Shown: piece after piece, positions 7,480 to 17,293 of the stretch
How the letters are laid out: each line of letters opens with the position of its first letter
How positions within the stretch are numbered: the first letter of the stretch is position 1
Source of the DNA: Georgenia sp. SYP-B2076
GTDB taxonomy: Bacteria; Actinomycetota; Actinomycetes; Actinomycetales; Actinomycetaceae
NCBI RefSeq assembly: GCF_003991205.1
Contig: NZ_RXOZ01000001.1
Location: forward strand, 62,001-126,000
Direction of reading: 5' to 3'
DNA length: 64,000 nucleotides
Made by a program: the position numbers and the translations under genes
The notes under the pieces: generated by a model
The model's input: only the letters and a program-made list of their open reading frames with translations
The model's database searches: none
Told to the model about the DNA's origin: nothing

Positions 7480-10476
7480 TCAGCCGACCGAGACGGAGGT
7501 GACCCCCACCTTCTCGCTGCCGTTGTAGAGCTCGACCTGGCCGAAGTACGGCGTCACGCCGTCGGTGGCCAGGGCGCCCGCGAACGTGACCTGGTCCCCC
7601 GGCGCGACCCGCCGCGTCGGCCGGTCGAGCACGAGGGTGCCGGCGTCGGCGTCGGGCACCTGGAACAGGCGCACGTCCAGCGTCGTCGACGGCGCCGCGT
7701 CCGCGACCGCCCAGGCCTGCACGTGGATCGTGTACTCGCCCGGGGGCAGGTCCCCGACCTGCAGCACCTCGTCGGCCGAGCCGGTCGCCGCCGAGGCGAT
7801 CGGTGTCGTACTGCCCTTCGCGGTGACGTACAGGTCGAGGTCGTCGCCCGGGTGGGCGGACCTCAGCTCGATGCGCACCAGCGGGGCGCCGTCGCCGACC
7901 GTGAAGTCCTGGGTGTAGTTGCGCGGGTCGGCGGCGTCGAAGCCGGTACCACCGGCGTTCCGCGCGGTCGCCGCGGTGACCAGGCCGGGCACGAGCCCGA
8001 ACACCCGCGCGGACAGGGTGCCCGCGAAGCCCACCTCGACGGGGATCTCGACCCCGGCGGCGTCCACCGGCGCGCTGACCTGCGCCGGCGCGGCGAGCGC
8101 GACGGGCTTGACCACGATCGGGCTGCGCGCCGCGGTGCCGTTGGAGCCGGTCCAGGTCAGGTGGCCCGTGGCGTACTCGCCGAGGGTGGCCGTCGTCGTG
8201 GTGAACGTGATCGTCACGTCCGCGGACCGGCCGTTCTTCAGCGTCACCTTGCTGGGCGAGACCTTGACGCCGACGCCCGCCAGGCCGTCGACCCTGGCGG
8301 TGAAGGTCGCCTGCTTGTTGGTGGCGTTCGTCAGCGTGCGGGTGACGGTCTGCTCACCGACCAGGGCGCCGACCGCGATGGAGGGGGTGTTGAGGTTCGA
8401 GGCGTCGATGGGGTTCCTGGAGACGGGGGTGCCGTCGGCGTAGGTCACGCCCTGGCCGGCGAGGAAGTCCCACCAGTCGGCCTGGTCGGAGTCGTAGACC
8501 ACGCCGGGGTTGAGGAACTCGTCCGGGTCCACGAAGCCGGCGCCGCTGGCGAAGGGGTCGCTGCTGGCCGCGGAGGCGTGGTCGTCGGCGGTGGTCATCA
8601 TGGCCGACTTGATCGCCATGGGCGACCACCTCGGGTGCGCCTGCTTCAGGAGCGCCGCCAGGCCCGCGATGTGCGGGGAGGACATCGACGTGCCGGAGAG
8701 GTAGTCGAAGTCCCGGCCGCCCTGGGTGGGGCTGTAGGCGGCGAGCACGCCGACGCCGGGGGCCGAGACGTCGGGCTTGAGGAGGTCGCCGTCCCCGGCG
8801 AGCGAGGGCCCGCGGGAGGAGAAGCCGGCGACCTCGGGGACCAGCGTCGTCGAGCCCTCGTTGGTCTCGAGGATCCGGCCCGTGGGCGCCGGGTGCGTCG
8901 AGACGTAGGCGCGCAGCGCGGGGCGGGACGTCTCGGCCAGGTGCACGGTGGGCACGGCGTGCACGTCGGTATCGAGCGAGTTCGGCGTCGTGTTGACCAA
9001 CACCATCCCGACGCCGCCGGCGGCCGCCACGACCTGGCTCTTCTCCCCGCGGGGGTTCTCGCCGCGGTCGCAGACCACGATCTTGCCGGCCGCGCGGGCC
9101 GGGTCGATGGAGCCGGGCAGGCACAGGGCCGCGGCGGCCGTCGCGCCGGTGGCGATCGAGTCGGCGAGCACCAGCGGGGTGTCCGTGGCGATCCCGCCGG
9201 TGACGGAGGAGCCGATGTAGCGGGCGCCGTCGCCGGTGACGAGGGTGTGCTCGAGGATGGCGTGCGTCGAGGCCGCGACCGTGGTCAGCCACGGGGAGGG
9301 GTGCGCGGTGGTCGAGACACCAGGCCCGGAGTTGCCCGAGGACGCCGCGACGAACACGCCCCCGTCGGCCGCGAACATGAACGCCAGCTCGACGGCGTCG
9401 AGGTAGTTCGTCGAGGTCCCGGAGATCGAGTAGTTGATGACGTCGACGCCGTCGGCGACGGCCTGGTCGATCGCGGCGATCGAGTCGCTGTTGGCACAGC
9501 CCCCCTCCCCGGCGCCCGCCTTGTCCTCCCAGCAGACCTTGTACGCGGCCACGTGCGCGGCCGGGGCCATGCCGGAGATCCGGCCGGCCGGGGCGCCGTC
9601 GATCGTGGCGGCCACGCCGTGGTTGCCGGCGGCGGTGCTCGCCGTGTGCGTGCCGTGGCCGTCGACGTCCAGCGGGGAGAGGCTCTCGAAGTCGGCAATG
9701 TTGTCCGCGCCGAAGCCGTCGACGTAGTACCGGGCCCCGACAAGCTTGTTCGTGCAGTCGTCGGCCGAGAAGTCCGCGGGCTCGCCGGTCTCGCAGGCGC
9801 CCGAGAACCCCTTGACCTTCGGCATGCCGTTGTCCGCGAAGGAGGGGCTCTCCGGGCGGATGCCCGTGTCGATGACGCCGACGACGACGCCGCTGCCGGC
9901 GCCCTTGCGCAGGTTCTTCGTCCCGCCGAGCTCGTCCCACACCCCGCGCTTGCCGGTCAGGCCGAGGACGTCGGGCGAGGTCGCGGTGTCCGGCTGCCGC
10001 AGCTCGTCCGGCGCGACCGCCAGCACGCCCGGCTGCTTCGCCAGCGCCGTCGCCTGCCTGGCGGTGAGCTCGGCGGCGAACCCGCTGACGGCGTCGGTGT
10101 AGCTGTAGGTCGGCGTTGCCCCGACGGAACGGGCGGCCTTCTTCTGCTTGTCCTTGAGGTGCCCGCGGTAGCGGCCGGCCTCCGGGGTGCCCGGGGCGAA
10201 TTTCTCCCCCTTGGCGGGCTTCGTCTTCGCGTACCCGGGCGTGCCGCCCTCGTAGCCGATGACCGGCTGGTCCTTCATGACGACGACGTACCTGCCGTCC
10301 TCGAACGCGGGCGGGGCGCCGCCGGGGGCCGGCTCGGTCGTGGTGACGGGGGCCGGCGGCGCGGCCGGGTCGGCGGGTGCGGCCGCCGCCGGGAGGGCTC
10401 CGGCGACGACGACACCGACGGCGGCCGTCGCGGCAAGGCCGCGTCGGCGCAGCCTCGACCAGGGGGAAGACGACAT
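7480..10476 (-). CDS. Secreted S8 (subtilisin-like) serine peptidase with PA domain
   Basis: A 998-residue preproprotein. The start at ATG 10476 has GAGGAG about 9 nt upstream and begins a clean signal peptide (WSRLRRRGLAATAAVGVVVA, cleavage near AAAAPA). An inhibitor_I9-like propeptide follows, ending near VLAVAPDE. The catalytic triad is D203 (VIDTG), H274 (DGHGTHTAS) and S597 (SGTSMSSPH), with oxyanion N382 (SSGNSG). A PA domain is inserted at about residues 430-545, giving the plant-subtilase-like arrangement common in actinobacteria. After the catalytic domain come a fibronectin-III-like/TRX-type domain (about 690-790) and a PPC-like Asp-rich domain (HPGDDLDLYVTAKG). It should degrade extracellular protein. 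The gene is single; a hairpin terminates it. Confidence 0.95.
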   Translation of the reverse strand: MSSSPWSRLRRRGLAATAAVGVVVAGALPAAAAPADPAAPPAPVTTTEPAPGGAPPAFEDGRYVVVMKDQPVIGYEGGTPGYAKTKPAKGEKFAPGTPEAGRYRGHLKDKQKKAARSVGATPTYSYTDAVSGFAAELTARQATALAKQPGVLAVAPDELRQPDTATSPDVLGLTGKRGVWDELGGTKNLRKGAGSGVVVGVIDTGIRPESPSFADNGMPKVKGFSGACETGEPADFSADDCTNKLVGARYYVDGFGADNIADFESLSPLDVDGHGTHTASTAAGNHGVAATIDGAPAGRISGMAPAAHVAAYKVCWEDKAGAGEGGCANSDSIAAIDQAVADGVDVINYSISGTSTNYLDAVELAFMFAADGGVFVAASSGNSGPGVSTTAHPSPWLTTVAASTHAILEHTLVTGDGARYIGSSVTGGIATDTPLVLADSIATGATAAAALCLPGSIDPARAAGKIVVCDRGENPRGEKSQVVAAAGGVGMVLVNTTPNSLDTDVHAVPTVHLAETSRPALRAYVSTHPAPTGRILETNEGSTTLVPEVAGFSSRGPSLAGDGDLLKPDVSAPGVGVLAAYSPTQGGRDFDYLSGTSMSSPHIAGLAALLKQAHPRWSPMAIKSAMMTTADDHASAASSDPFASGAGFVDPDEFLNPGVVYDSDQADWWDFLAGQGVTYADGTPVSRNPIDASNLNTPSIAVGALVGEQTVTRTLTNATNKQATFTARVDGLAGVGVKVSPSKVTLKNGRSADVTITFTTTTATLGEYATGHLTWTGSNGTAARSPIVVKPVALAAPAQVSAPVDAAGVEIPVEVGFAGTLSARVFGLVPGLVTAATARNAGGTGFDAADPRNYTQDFTVGDGAPLVRIELRSAHPGDDLDLYVTAKGSTTPIASAATGSADEVLQVGDLPPGEYTIHVQAWAVADAAPSTTLDVRLFQVPDADAGTLVLDRPTRRVAPGDQVTFAGALATDGVTPYFGQVELYNGSEKVGVTSVSVG

Positions 10477-10692
10477 GGCGTAGCGCTCCTCGGATGACAT
10501 GAATATCCGTACACGGCGTGTGGAAACACGTCGTGTGGGCATCCGAGCGGTATTTGGCCCCGCCGTCAACTATGTGTCGCGGCGCGTTGGCGGGGCGAAT
10601 GCGGTCGTGACCTCATCTCCGCGGCGCGGCGGCCGGGCGGCACGGCCCTCGCGGCGGGCGGCGGTCCCGCGACGGCCGGGCGGCGGTACGCC

Positions 10693-12870
10693 TCAGCGGC
10701 GGGCGCCCGCGAGCTCGCCGCCGGCGGGCCGGGCGGGCACGGGCCGGGCGCCCCGGGCCGCGGCGACGCTGGCCTCGGGGCTGAGGTCGAGGCGGCGCAG
10801 GAGCTGGGCGTTGAGGGCGACGACGACGGTGGAGAGCGACATGAGCAGGGCGCCGACCTCCATGGGTAGGACGAACCCGACCGGCGCGAGCACGCCCGCG
10901 GCCAGCGGGACGGACACGAGGTTGTACCCGGCCGCCCACCACAGGTTCTGCTTCATCTTCCGGTAGCCCGCCCGGGAGAGCTCGATGACGGAGAGGACCG
11001 AGCGCGGGTCGTCGCTGGCGAGGATGACGCCGGCCGAGGCGATGGCGACGTCGGTGCCCGCGCCGATCGCGATGCCGACGTCGGCATGCGCCAGGGCGGG
11101 GGCGTCGTTGACGCCGTCGCCGACCATGGCCACCGTGCGGCCCTCGTGCTGCAGCGCGGCCACCTTCTCGCTCTTGTTCTCGGGCCGGACACCGGCGAAG
11201 ACCTGGTCGATGCCCAGCTCGGCGGCCACGGAGCGGGCCACGGGCTCGGCGTCGCCGGTGATCATGACGACGCGGACCCCGAGGGCGTGGAGGGTGCCCG
11301 TCGCCTCGCGCGACTCGGGCCGGACCTCGTCGACCAGGCCGACGGCGCCCGCGACGCGGCCGTCGACGAGGACGTGGAGCACGATCGCGCCGGCGTCGGA
11401 CCACGGCCCGGTCGCCGGCAGCGCCTCCAGGCGGTGCTCGGCGAGCAGGGCCGGGCCGCCGACGCTGACGGCGTGGCCGTCCACGGTGGCGGTGACGCCG
11501 ACGGCGGTGGTGGACCGGAAGTCGCTCGCGCGGGGGACGTCCAGGCCACGGTCGTGCGCGGCGGCGACGATGGCGCGGGCGAGTGGGTGCTCGCTGTCGG
11601 CCTCGACGGCGGCGGCCAGGGCCAGCAGCGCGTCGGACGAGCCGGCGCCCGCGGCGATGTGGTTCAGGACGGGCTGGCCCCTGGTCAGGGTGCCGGTCTT
11701 GTCGAAGAGCACGGTGTCGACGCCGCGCATCCGCTCCAGGGCCGCCCGGTCCTTGACCAGCACGCCGCCCTTGGCGGCGCGCTCGGTCGAGATCGAGACC
11801 ACCAGCGGGATCGCCAGCCCGAGTGCGTGGGGGCAGGCGATGACGAGGACGGTGATCGCTCGGACCAGGGCGCTCTCCGGCGTCCCGAGGGCCGACCACA
11901 CGACGACGGTGATCGCCCCGGCCACCAGCGCGTACCAGAACAACCACCCGGCGGCCTTGTCGGCCAGGAGCTGCGCGCGGGTGGAGGAGGACTGCGCCTC
12001 GGCGACCAGGCGCTGGATCCCCGCCAGGGCGGTGTCCTCACCGATGGCGGTGACGCGCACCCGGAGGGCGTCGTCGGTGGCCACCGTGCCGGCGACGACG
12101 CGGTCGCCGACGCCGCGCGGCACCGGCCGGGACTCGCCGGTGATCATGGACTCGTCCACGTCCGCGGCGCCCTCGACCACCTCGCCGTCGGCGGGGACCC
12201 GCCCGCCGGGCCGGACGATGACGACGTCACCGAGCGTCAGGTCGGCCGGGGCCACCCGGACGACCTGGTCGCCGTCGATCTTCTCGGCCTCGTCGGGCAG
12301 CAGCGCGGCCAGGGAGTCCAGCGCGGAGGAGGTCTGCGCGAGGGAGCGCATCTCGAGCCAGTGGCCCAGCAGCATGATCACGACGAGGAGCGCGAGCTCC
12401 CACCAGAAGTCCATCTCGTGGGAGAACAGGCCCAGGCTCGCGCCCCAGGACGCCACGAACGCGACGCTGATCGCCATGCCGATCAGCAGCATCATCCCGG
12501 GCTTGCGCGACCTGATCTCGCTCACCGCACCGGTGAGGAACGGCCGCCCGCCCCAGACGTAGATCACGGTGCCCAGCACGGGCGAGACCGCGCCGAGCCC
12601 GGGCACGTCGGGCAGGGCGTAGCCGACGATCGAGGCGAACATGCCGCTGAGCAGCACGGTCGGGACCGACAGCGCCAGCGTGATCCAGAAGAGGCGGCGG
12701 AACATCGCGACGTGGTCGCCGTGACCGCCGTGACCGCCGTGACCGCCGTGGCCCGTGTGGGCCATGTCGTGGCCGCCGCCGGGCATCGTCGCCATGTCGT
12801 GACCGGCGTGCGCCTCAGGCGTGGTGCGCCCCACGCCGTCGCCGTCGTGGCTGTGCTGCGGAGCGGTCAT
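10693..12870 (-). CDS. copB: CopB-type P1B heavy-metal (copper) ATPase with His-rich N-terminus
   Basis: A 725-residue membrane ATPase that exports copper (probably Cu(II)/Cu(I)) at the cost of ATP. The start at ATG 12870 follows AGAGG. Residues 1-53 hold more than a dozen His in HGGHGGHGGHGDH-type repeats, in place of an HMA domain. The membrane metal site is CPH (346-348), which distinguishes CopB from CopA (CPC). The actuator TGES is near 244 and the phosphorylation motif DKTGT at 390-394; the hinge [16 protein letters not shown] is present. Eight transmembrane spans are expected. A CsoR-type palindrome lies 38 nt upstream of the start. It heads leftward, away from the VanY-like gene. Confidence 0.93.
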   Translation of the reverse strand: MTAPQHSHDGDGVGRTTPEAHAGHDMATMPGGGHDMAHTGHGGHGGHGGHGDHVAMFRRLFWITLALSVPTVLLSGMFASIVGYALPDVPGLGAVSPVLGTVIYVWGGRPFLTGAVSEIRSRKPGMMLLIGMAISVAFVASWGASLGLFSHEMDFWWELALLVVIMLLGHWLEMRSLAQTSSALDSLAALLPDEAEKIDGDQVVRVAPADLTLGDVVIVRPGGRVPADGEVVEGAADVDESMITGESRPVPRGVGDRVVAGTVATDDALRVRVTAIGEDTALAGIQRLVAEAQSSSTRAQLLADKAAGWLFWYALVAGAITVVVWSALGTPESALVRAITVLVIACPHALGLAIPLVVSISTERAAKGGVLVKDRAALERMRGVDTVLFDKTGTLTRGQPVLNHIAAGAGSSDALLALAAAVEADSEHPLARAIVAAAHDRGLDVPRASDFRSTTAVGVTATVDGHAVSVGGPALLAEHRLEALPATGPWSDAGAIVLHVLVDGRVAGAVGLVDEVRPESREATGTLHALGVRVVMITGDAEPVARSVAAELGIDQVFAGVRPENKSEKVAALQHEGRTVAMVGDGVNDAPALAHADVGIAIGAGTDVAIASAGVILASDDPRSVLSVIELSRAGYRKMKQNLWWAAGYNLVSVPLAAGVLAPVGFVLPMEVGALLMSLSTVVVALNAQLLRRLDLSPEASVAAARGARPVPARPAGGELAGARR

Positions 12871-12907
12871 GACAACCTCTCGAGCTTGGTGACATCGGTT
12901 CTTCACC

Positions 12908-12924
12908 ATACCCCCAGGGGGTAT
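12908..12924. promoter_or_regulatory. CsoR-type copper operator in front of copB
   Basis: ATACCCCCAGGGGGTAT is a perfect palindrome around a central A, matching the C/G-tract dyad bound by the copper repressor CsoR in actinobacteria. Cu(I) binding to CsoR would release it and derepress the ATPase gene starting at 12870. No csoR gene is in this window. Confidence 0.85.
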
Positions 12925-13029
12925 TCGCTGGCGTGAACGCCACGGCGGCGACGGGATATTCCACCCCGCCGTCCCCTCAGCACGCCATCCCCCCGGCCGA
13001 TGGGATGTCCGGGACCAGGAGGGGGGAAC

Positions 13030-13599
13030 ATGGACGGCATCGTCGCGATCTCACAGCGCATCGCCAGCATTCAGGCGACCCTGAGCTCGCTCTCGCCCGC
13101 GCAGCCGAGCGCCCCCGCCGGCTCGGCCGACGCGTTCGGCCACGTCCTCGATCGGGCCCTCACCGACTTCACCCCCGCTGTCGGCGGCTCCGCCCTGACG
13201 GCCGACGGCGTGCCCGCCGACCTCGCGGCCTACGGCAACGGGCGCGTGCCCGCCACGGCGCTGACCCCCGTGGGGAGCACGGGCCACAAGCTGTGGGCCC
13301 CCGCCGCGGCGGCGTTCGAGCAGGTGCTGTCGGCCGCGGCCGCCGACGGGGTCACGATCGGCATCACGGACTCCTACCGGACCTACGACGTCCAGGTCGA
13401 CGTCGTGCGCCGCAAGGGCCTGTACTCCGAGGGCGGCCTCGGCGCGAAGCCGGGGACGAGCCCGCACGGGTGGGGCAAGGCCGTGGACCTGGACCTCGAC
13501 GCCACGGCCCAGGCGTGGATGCGCGTCAACGCCGGCCGGTTCGGCTTCGTCGAGGACACCCCGCGCGAGCCCTGGCACTGGGCCTACAAGCCCGCGTAG
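13030..13599 (+). CDS. VanY-like D-alanyl-D-alanine carboxypeptidase (M15 family)
   Basis: A 189-residue protein starting at ATG 13030 behind GGAGGGGGG. The C-terminal domain has the M15B zinc signature SPHGWGKAVDLDLD (His and Asp ligands) and EPWHWAY (catalytic Glu region and third His ligand), plus GITDSYRTYDVQ. It would trim the terminal D-Ala of peptidoglycan stem peptides or cleave muropeptides. No signal peptide is visible; the N-terminus (VAISQRIASIQATLSSL) is amphipathic and resembles the leading segment of actinobacterial flagellar muramidase-like proteins, but no flagellar gene is nearby. It is the only rightward gene in the copper island and starts about 105 bp from the copB-side operator. 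Confidence 0.85.
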   Translation: MDGIVAISQRIASIQATLSSLSPAQPSAPAGSADAFGHVLDRALTDFTPAVGGSALTADGVPADLAAYGNGRVPATALTPVGSTGHKLWAPAAAAFEQVLSAAAADGVTIGITDSYRTYDVQVDVVRRKGLYSEGGLGAKPGTSPHGWGKAVDLDLDATAQAWMRVNAGRFGFVEDTPREPWHWAYKPA

Positions 13600-13669
13600 C
13601 GCGGGCCCCGACCGGGCGCCGACCCCGGGCGCGCCAGCCCCGAACGGCGCCGGGGCCGCGCGGGCCGCC

Positions 13670-15955
13670 CTACCGTGCGGCGTCGACCAGGTCCACCGCG
13701 CGGGCGGCACGCGGCGCGGGCTCGACCGAGACGGCGCGGAACCCGCGCAGGCGCAGGCTGTTGGTCACCACGAAGACCGAGGAGAAGGCCATGGCCGCCC
13801 CCGCGATGAGCGGGTTGAGCAGGCCGGCAACGGCCAGGGGGATGGCGGCGACGTTATAGGCGAAGGCCCAGAACAGGTTGCCCTTGATCGTCGCCAGGGT
13901 GCGGCGGGAGAGCCGGACGGCGTCGACGGCGGCGCGCAGGTCCCCGCGCACCAGGGTCAGGTCGGAGGCCTCGATGGCCACGTCGGTGCCGGTGCCCATG
14001 GCGATGCCGAGGTCGGACTGGGCCAGGGCGGCGGCGTCGTTGACGCCGTCGCCGACCATCGCGACCACGCGGCCGGAGTCCTGGAGCTCGCGCACGACCC
14101 GGACCTTGTCGGCGGGCATCACCTCGGCGACGACCTCCTCGATCCCGACCTCGGCCGCGATCGTGCGGGCCGCCCGGGCGTTGTCCCCGGTGAGCAGGAC
14201 GGGGCGCAGGCCGAGGGCCCTCAGCTCGGCGACGGCCTGGGCGGAGGTGGGCTTGAGGGTGTCGGCGACGACGACGATGCCGCGGGCGCGCCCGTCCCAG
14301 CCCACCGCGACGGCGGTGCGCCCGGCGGACTCGGCCACGTCCAGCGCGTCGCGCAGGTCCGCGCCGAGCTCCTGCGCCCACTGCTCGCGCATCCAGGCCA
14401 CGCGCCCGGCGGCGACGGCATGGCCGGCCACCACGCCGGAGACGCCGAGGCCCTGGCTGCTGGTGAAGGACTCGACCGGGGGCAGGGCGCCGAGCCGGTC
14501 GCGGGCGCCGGCGGCGATGGCCCGGGCGATGGGGTGCTCGGAGGCGCGCTCCAGCGCCCCGGCCAGGCGCAGCACCTCCGCGGCGTCGGTGCCGGCGGCG
14601 GGGACGACGTCGACCAGGCGCATCGCGCCGGTGGTGACGGTGCCGGTCTTGTCGAGCACGATCGTGTCGACCCGGCGGGTGGACTCCAGGACCTGCGGGC
14701 CCTTGATGAGGATGCCGAGCTGCGCCCCGCGGCCGGTGCCCACCATGAGAGCGGTGGGTGTGGCCAGACCGAGCGCGCACGGGCAGGCGATGATGAGCAC
14801 CGCGACGGCGGCCGTGAACGCCGACTCGCCGCCCGCTCCCGTGCCGAGCCAGAAGCCCAGCGTCGCCACCGACAGCGTGATGACGACGGGCACGAACACC
14901 GCGGAGATGCGGTCCGCGAGGCGCTGGACGGGGGCCTTGCCGGTCTGGGCCTCCTCGACCAGGCGCGCCATCTGCGCGAGCTGGGTGTCACCGCCGACGC
15001 GGGTGGCCCGGACCAGCAGTCGCCCGCCGGCGTTGACCGTGGCGCCGGCGACGGCGTCGCCGGGGCCGACCTCGACGGGCACGGGCTCGCCGGTGAGCAT
15101 GGAGGCGTCCACCGCCGAGGCGCCGTCGACGACGACGCCGTCGGTCGCGATCTTCTCGCCGGGGCGGACGACGAACTGGTCCCCCACGCCGAGCTGGTCC
15201 ACGGGGATGCGCACCTCGGCGCCGGCGCGCAGCACGGCGACGTCCTTGGCGCCCATCTCCATCAGGGCGCGCAAGGCGGCGCCGGACGCCTTCTTGGCGC
15301 GGGCCTCGAGGTAGCGGCCGAGGAGGATGAAGACGGTGACGGCCGCGGCGACCTCGAGGTAGATCTCGTGCGAGCCGCCGCGCTCGGGGACGAGGTCGAA
15401 GGACATGCGCATGCCCGGGCTGCCGGCGTCGCCCAGGAACAGCGCGTACAGCGACCACCCGAAGGCGGCCAGGACGCCGACGCTGACGAGGGTGTCCATG
15501 GTGGCCGCGGCGTGCCGGGCGTTGACCCACGCGGCCCGGTGGAACGGCCAGGCCCCCCAGACCACCACGGGCGCGGCGAGGGTCAGGGCCAGCCACTGCC
15601 AGTTGTCGAACTGCAGCGGCCGGATCATCGACAGCGCCACCACCGGGACCGCGAGGACGGCGGAGACGACCAGCCGGTGGCGCAGCGCCGCGGCCTCGTC
15701 CGGCGCGGCCGGCCCCTCGGCGGGCGCCGCCGCCGGGACGCGCTCACGCAGCCGGGCGGTGTACCCGGTGGCCTCGATCGTGGCGACCGCGTCCTCGACC
15801 GTGGTGCCCTCGGGCAGCGCCACCTTCGCCTTCTCGGTGGCGTAGTTCACGCTCGCCTCGACGCCGGGCATCCGGTTGAGCTTCTTCTCGATCCGCGCGG
15901 CGCACGACGAGCACGTCATGCCGCCGATCTCGAGCTCGATGGCCTGCTGGCTCAC
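13670..15955 (-). CDS. copA: CopA-type copper-exporting P1B ATPase
   Basis: A 761-residue Cu(I) export ATPase of the cytoplasmic membrane. A single HMA domain with MTCSSC (Cys15, Cys18) is followed by eight spans. The CPC membrane copper site is at 391-393, TGE at 288-290, DKTGT at 435-439, SEHP near 480 and [16 protein letters not shown] near 620. The start is GTG 15955 with GGAG about 9 nt upstream. The copper chaperone gene copZ lies 59 bp upstream on the same strand, so CopZ can hand Cu(I) to CopA. A CsoR-type operator precedes the pair. Confidence 0.96.
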   Translation of the reverse strand: MSQQAIELEIGGMTCSSCAARIEKKLNRMPGVEASVNYATEKAKVALPEGTTVEDAVATIEATGYTARLRERVPAAAPAEGPAAPDEAAALRHRLVVSAVLAVPVVALSMIRPLQFDNWQWLALTLAAPVVVWGAWPFHRAAWVNARHAAATMDTLVSVGVLAAFGWSLYALFLGDAGSPGMRMSFDLVPERGGSHEIYLEVAAAVTVFILLGRYLEARAKKASGAALRALMEMGAKDVAVLRAGAEVRIPVDQLGVGDQFVVRPGEKIATDGVVVDGASAVDASMLTGEPVPVEVGPGDAVAGATVNAGGRLLVRATRVGGDTQLAQMARLVEEAQTGKAPVQRLADRISAVFVPVVITLSVATLGFWLGTGAGGESAFTAAVAVLIIACPCALGLATPTALMVGTGRGAQLGILIKGPQVLESTRRVDTIVLDKTGTVTTGAMRLVDVVPAAGTDAAEVLRLAGALERASEHPIARAIAAGARDRLGALPPVESFTSSQGLGVSGVVAGHAVAAGRVAWMREQWAQELGADLRDALDVAESAGRTAVAVGWDGRARGIVVVADTLKPTSAQAVAELRALGLRPVLLTGDNARAARTIAAEVGIEEVVAEVMPADKVRVVRELQDSGRVVAMVGDGVNDAAALAQSDLGIAMGTGTDVAIEASDLTLVRGDLRAAVDAVRLSRRTLATIKGNLFWAFAYNVAAIPLAVAGLLNPLIAGAAMAFSSVFVVTNSLRLRGFRAVSVEPAPRAARAVDLVDAAR

Positions 15956-16014
15956 CGGATCATCTCCGTCTCACAACTCACTCGTGGTCGGCGGGCATGT
16001 CGACGAGGCGCCGC

Positions 16015-16239
16015 TCACGCAGGGGCGCCGGCGAGCTCGTAGCCCGCCTCGTCCACGGCCGCGCGCACGTCGTCCACGGCCAGGTCGGCGTCGCTGGTGA
16101 CCCGCACCTGGGACGCCCCGCCCGTGACGAGGGTGATCTCGACGTCCTTGACCCCGGAGATCTTCTTGACCTCCTCGGTCACGGCGTGGACGCAGTGGCT
16201 GCAGGTCATGCCGGTCACATCGTAGGTGGTGGTGCTCAT
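16015..16239 (-). CDS. copZ: CopZ-like copper chaperone (HMA domain)
   Basis: A 74-residue single HMA domain. The metal site MTCSHC (about residues 11-16) binds Cu(I); the helix EEVKKISGVKDVEI and the C-terminal DDVRAAVDEAGYEL complete the ferredoxin-like fold. It shuttles Cu(I) in the cytoplasm to CopA, whose gene follows after 59 bp. The start at ATG 16239 has GAGGAG 8 nt upstream; longer in-frame extensions run through the promoter region and are unlikely. A CsoR-type operator lies 56 nt upstream of the start. Confidence 0.93.
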   Translation of the reverse strand: MSTTTYDVTGMTCSHCVHAVTEEVKKISGVKDVEITLVTGGASQVRVTSDADLAVDDVRAAVDEAGYELAGAPA

Positions 16240-16294
16240 CCTGGCTCCTCGAGATGGTGGTGAGGCGTCCTCGCGAATCGGGCGTCCCCCATTT

Positions 16295-16311
16295 ATACCC
16301 CCGTGGGGTAT
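16295..16311. promoter_or_regulatory. CsoR-type copper operator in front of copZ-copA
   Basis: ATACCCCCGTGGGGTAT has the same layout as the operator at 12908-12924 with one mismatch in the dyad. It lies between the urea-channel 3' end and copZ. The two sites should make both ATPase transcripts respond together to Cu(I). Confidence 0.85.
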
Positions 16312-16375
16312 GTCGAGCCAGTCCGAAAGTCCTAGGGCGCCGAGGACTGGGCGTGCCCCGCCGGCCGCGGTGACC

Positions 16376-17293
16376 TCATAGCTGAGCGGGGCGCTGGGCG
16401 CCGTAGAGGCGAGGCCTGACATATCGCTGGTTGAACCACCGGTCCACGAGCAGCATTCCCCAGGTCACCAGCACGAACGGCCAGGTGTAGACGGGGATGC
16501 CGGTGCGGGCCAGCAGCACCCGGACGGGCACCGTCAGGGCGATGCCGACGATCGCGACGGGGAACCGCCGCCGCCCGGTCAGGAACACCGTTCCGAGGGC
16601 CAGGGCCACGAGCACCCCGGAGTATCCGTCCAGGCCGTTGACGACGACGCCGGCGTCGTGGCCCAGCGCCCACCCCGTGGCCGACGCGACCACCGCCCCG
16701 GCGAGCGCCCAGACTCCGGTGTTCCACCCGGCCAGGAACAGCCCGAGCAGGATCAGGGCCCCGCTCCACACGTTGTCCAGCAGCACGACCTGGGAGAAGC
16801 TGGTCAGCACCGAGAGCACGGGATCCATGAGGGAGCCGGTGGGGGCGTACACCGGCGGGGCCGGGGTGGTCTGCAGGGACCGGGTCGCCAGCATCCCGAT
16901 CCCGCTGACGACGCAGAAGGGTGCGGTCATCGCCGGCAGCCCCCAGCGGGCGACGGGACGACTGCCCGCCAGCAGCACGAGGGCCACGCACCCAGCGGAG
17001 CCGATGACCGCCCACGCCAGGGCGGGGAGCGAGGGGCCCAGGGCCGCGCAGGCGGCGGCCCCGGTGAGCGCGCCGCAGAACCCGTGCAGGCCCGCCACGA
17101 CGTCTCGGCGGTCAATGCGCGGGACCGCCCACGACAGCAGTGACTGGACCGCGGCACCGAGCACCGCGAAGGCCGCCATGCTCGGGTCGGCCACCGCGAA
17201 GGCCAGGAGGACCAGGAGGCCGGTGATCCACCGGCCCTGGAAGAACACCTGGGACTGGCTGCGCAGCACCGCCAGCGCCGGACGGGTGAACAT
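16376..17293 (-). CDS. Urea transporter (UT/Yut family)
   Basis: A 305-residue polytopic channel-like protein. The start at ATG 17293 has GGGAGG upstream and overlaps the stop of the nickel permease gene (TGATG), so translation is coupled. The two-fold repeated layout, the LLFLAGWNTG-like segment (ILLGLFLAGWNTGVWAL), and FCGALTGAAACAALGP and DGYSGVLVALALGTVF segments fit bacterial urea channels with about ten spans. It would pass urea into the cell for the urease encoded upstream in the same operon. It is the last gene of the operon. Confidence 0.85.
   Translation of the reverse strand: MFTRPALAVLRSQSQVFFQGRWITGLLVLLAFAVADPSMAAFAVLGAAVQSLLSWAVPRIDRRDVVAGLHGFCGALTGAAACAALGPSLPALAWAVIGSAGCVALVLLAGSRPVARWGLPAMTAPFCVVSGIGMLATRSLQTTPAPPVYAPTGSLMDPVLSVLTSFSQVVLLDNVWSGALILLGLFLAGWNTGVWALAGAVVASATGWALGHDAGVVVNGLDGYSGVLVALALGTVFLTGRRRFPVAIVGIALTVPVRVLLARTGIPVYTWPFVLVTWGMLLVDRWFNQRYVRPRLYGAQRPAQL

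Noticed and set aside
7471-10497. Long rightward open frame of about 1000 codons opposite the subtilase gene
   Set aside because: It is Arg/Gly/Val-rich with no domain and is the mirror of a gene with a full catalytic triad; long antisense frames are expected at this GC content.
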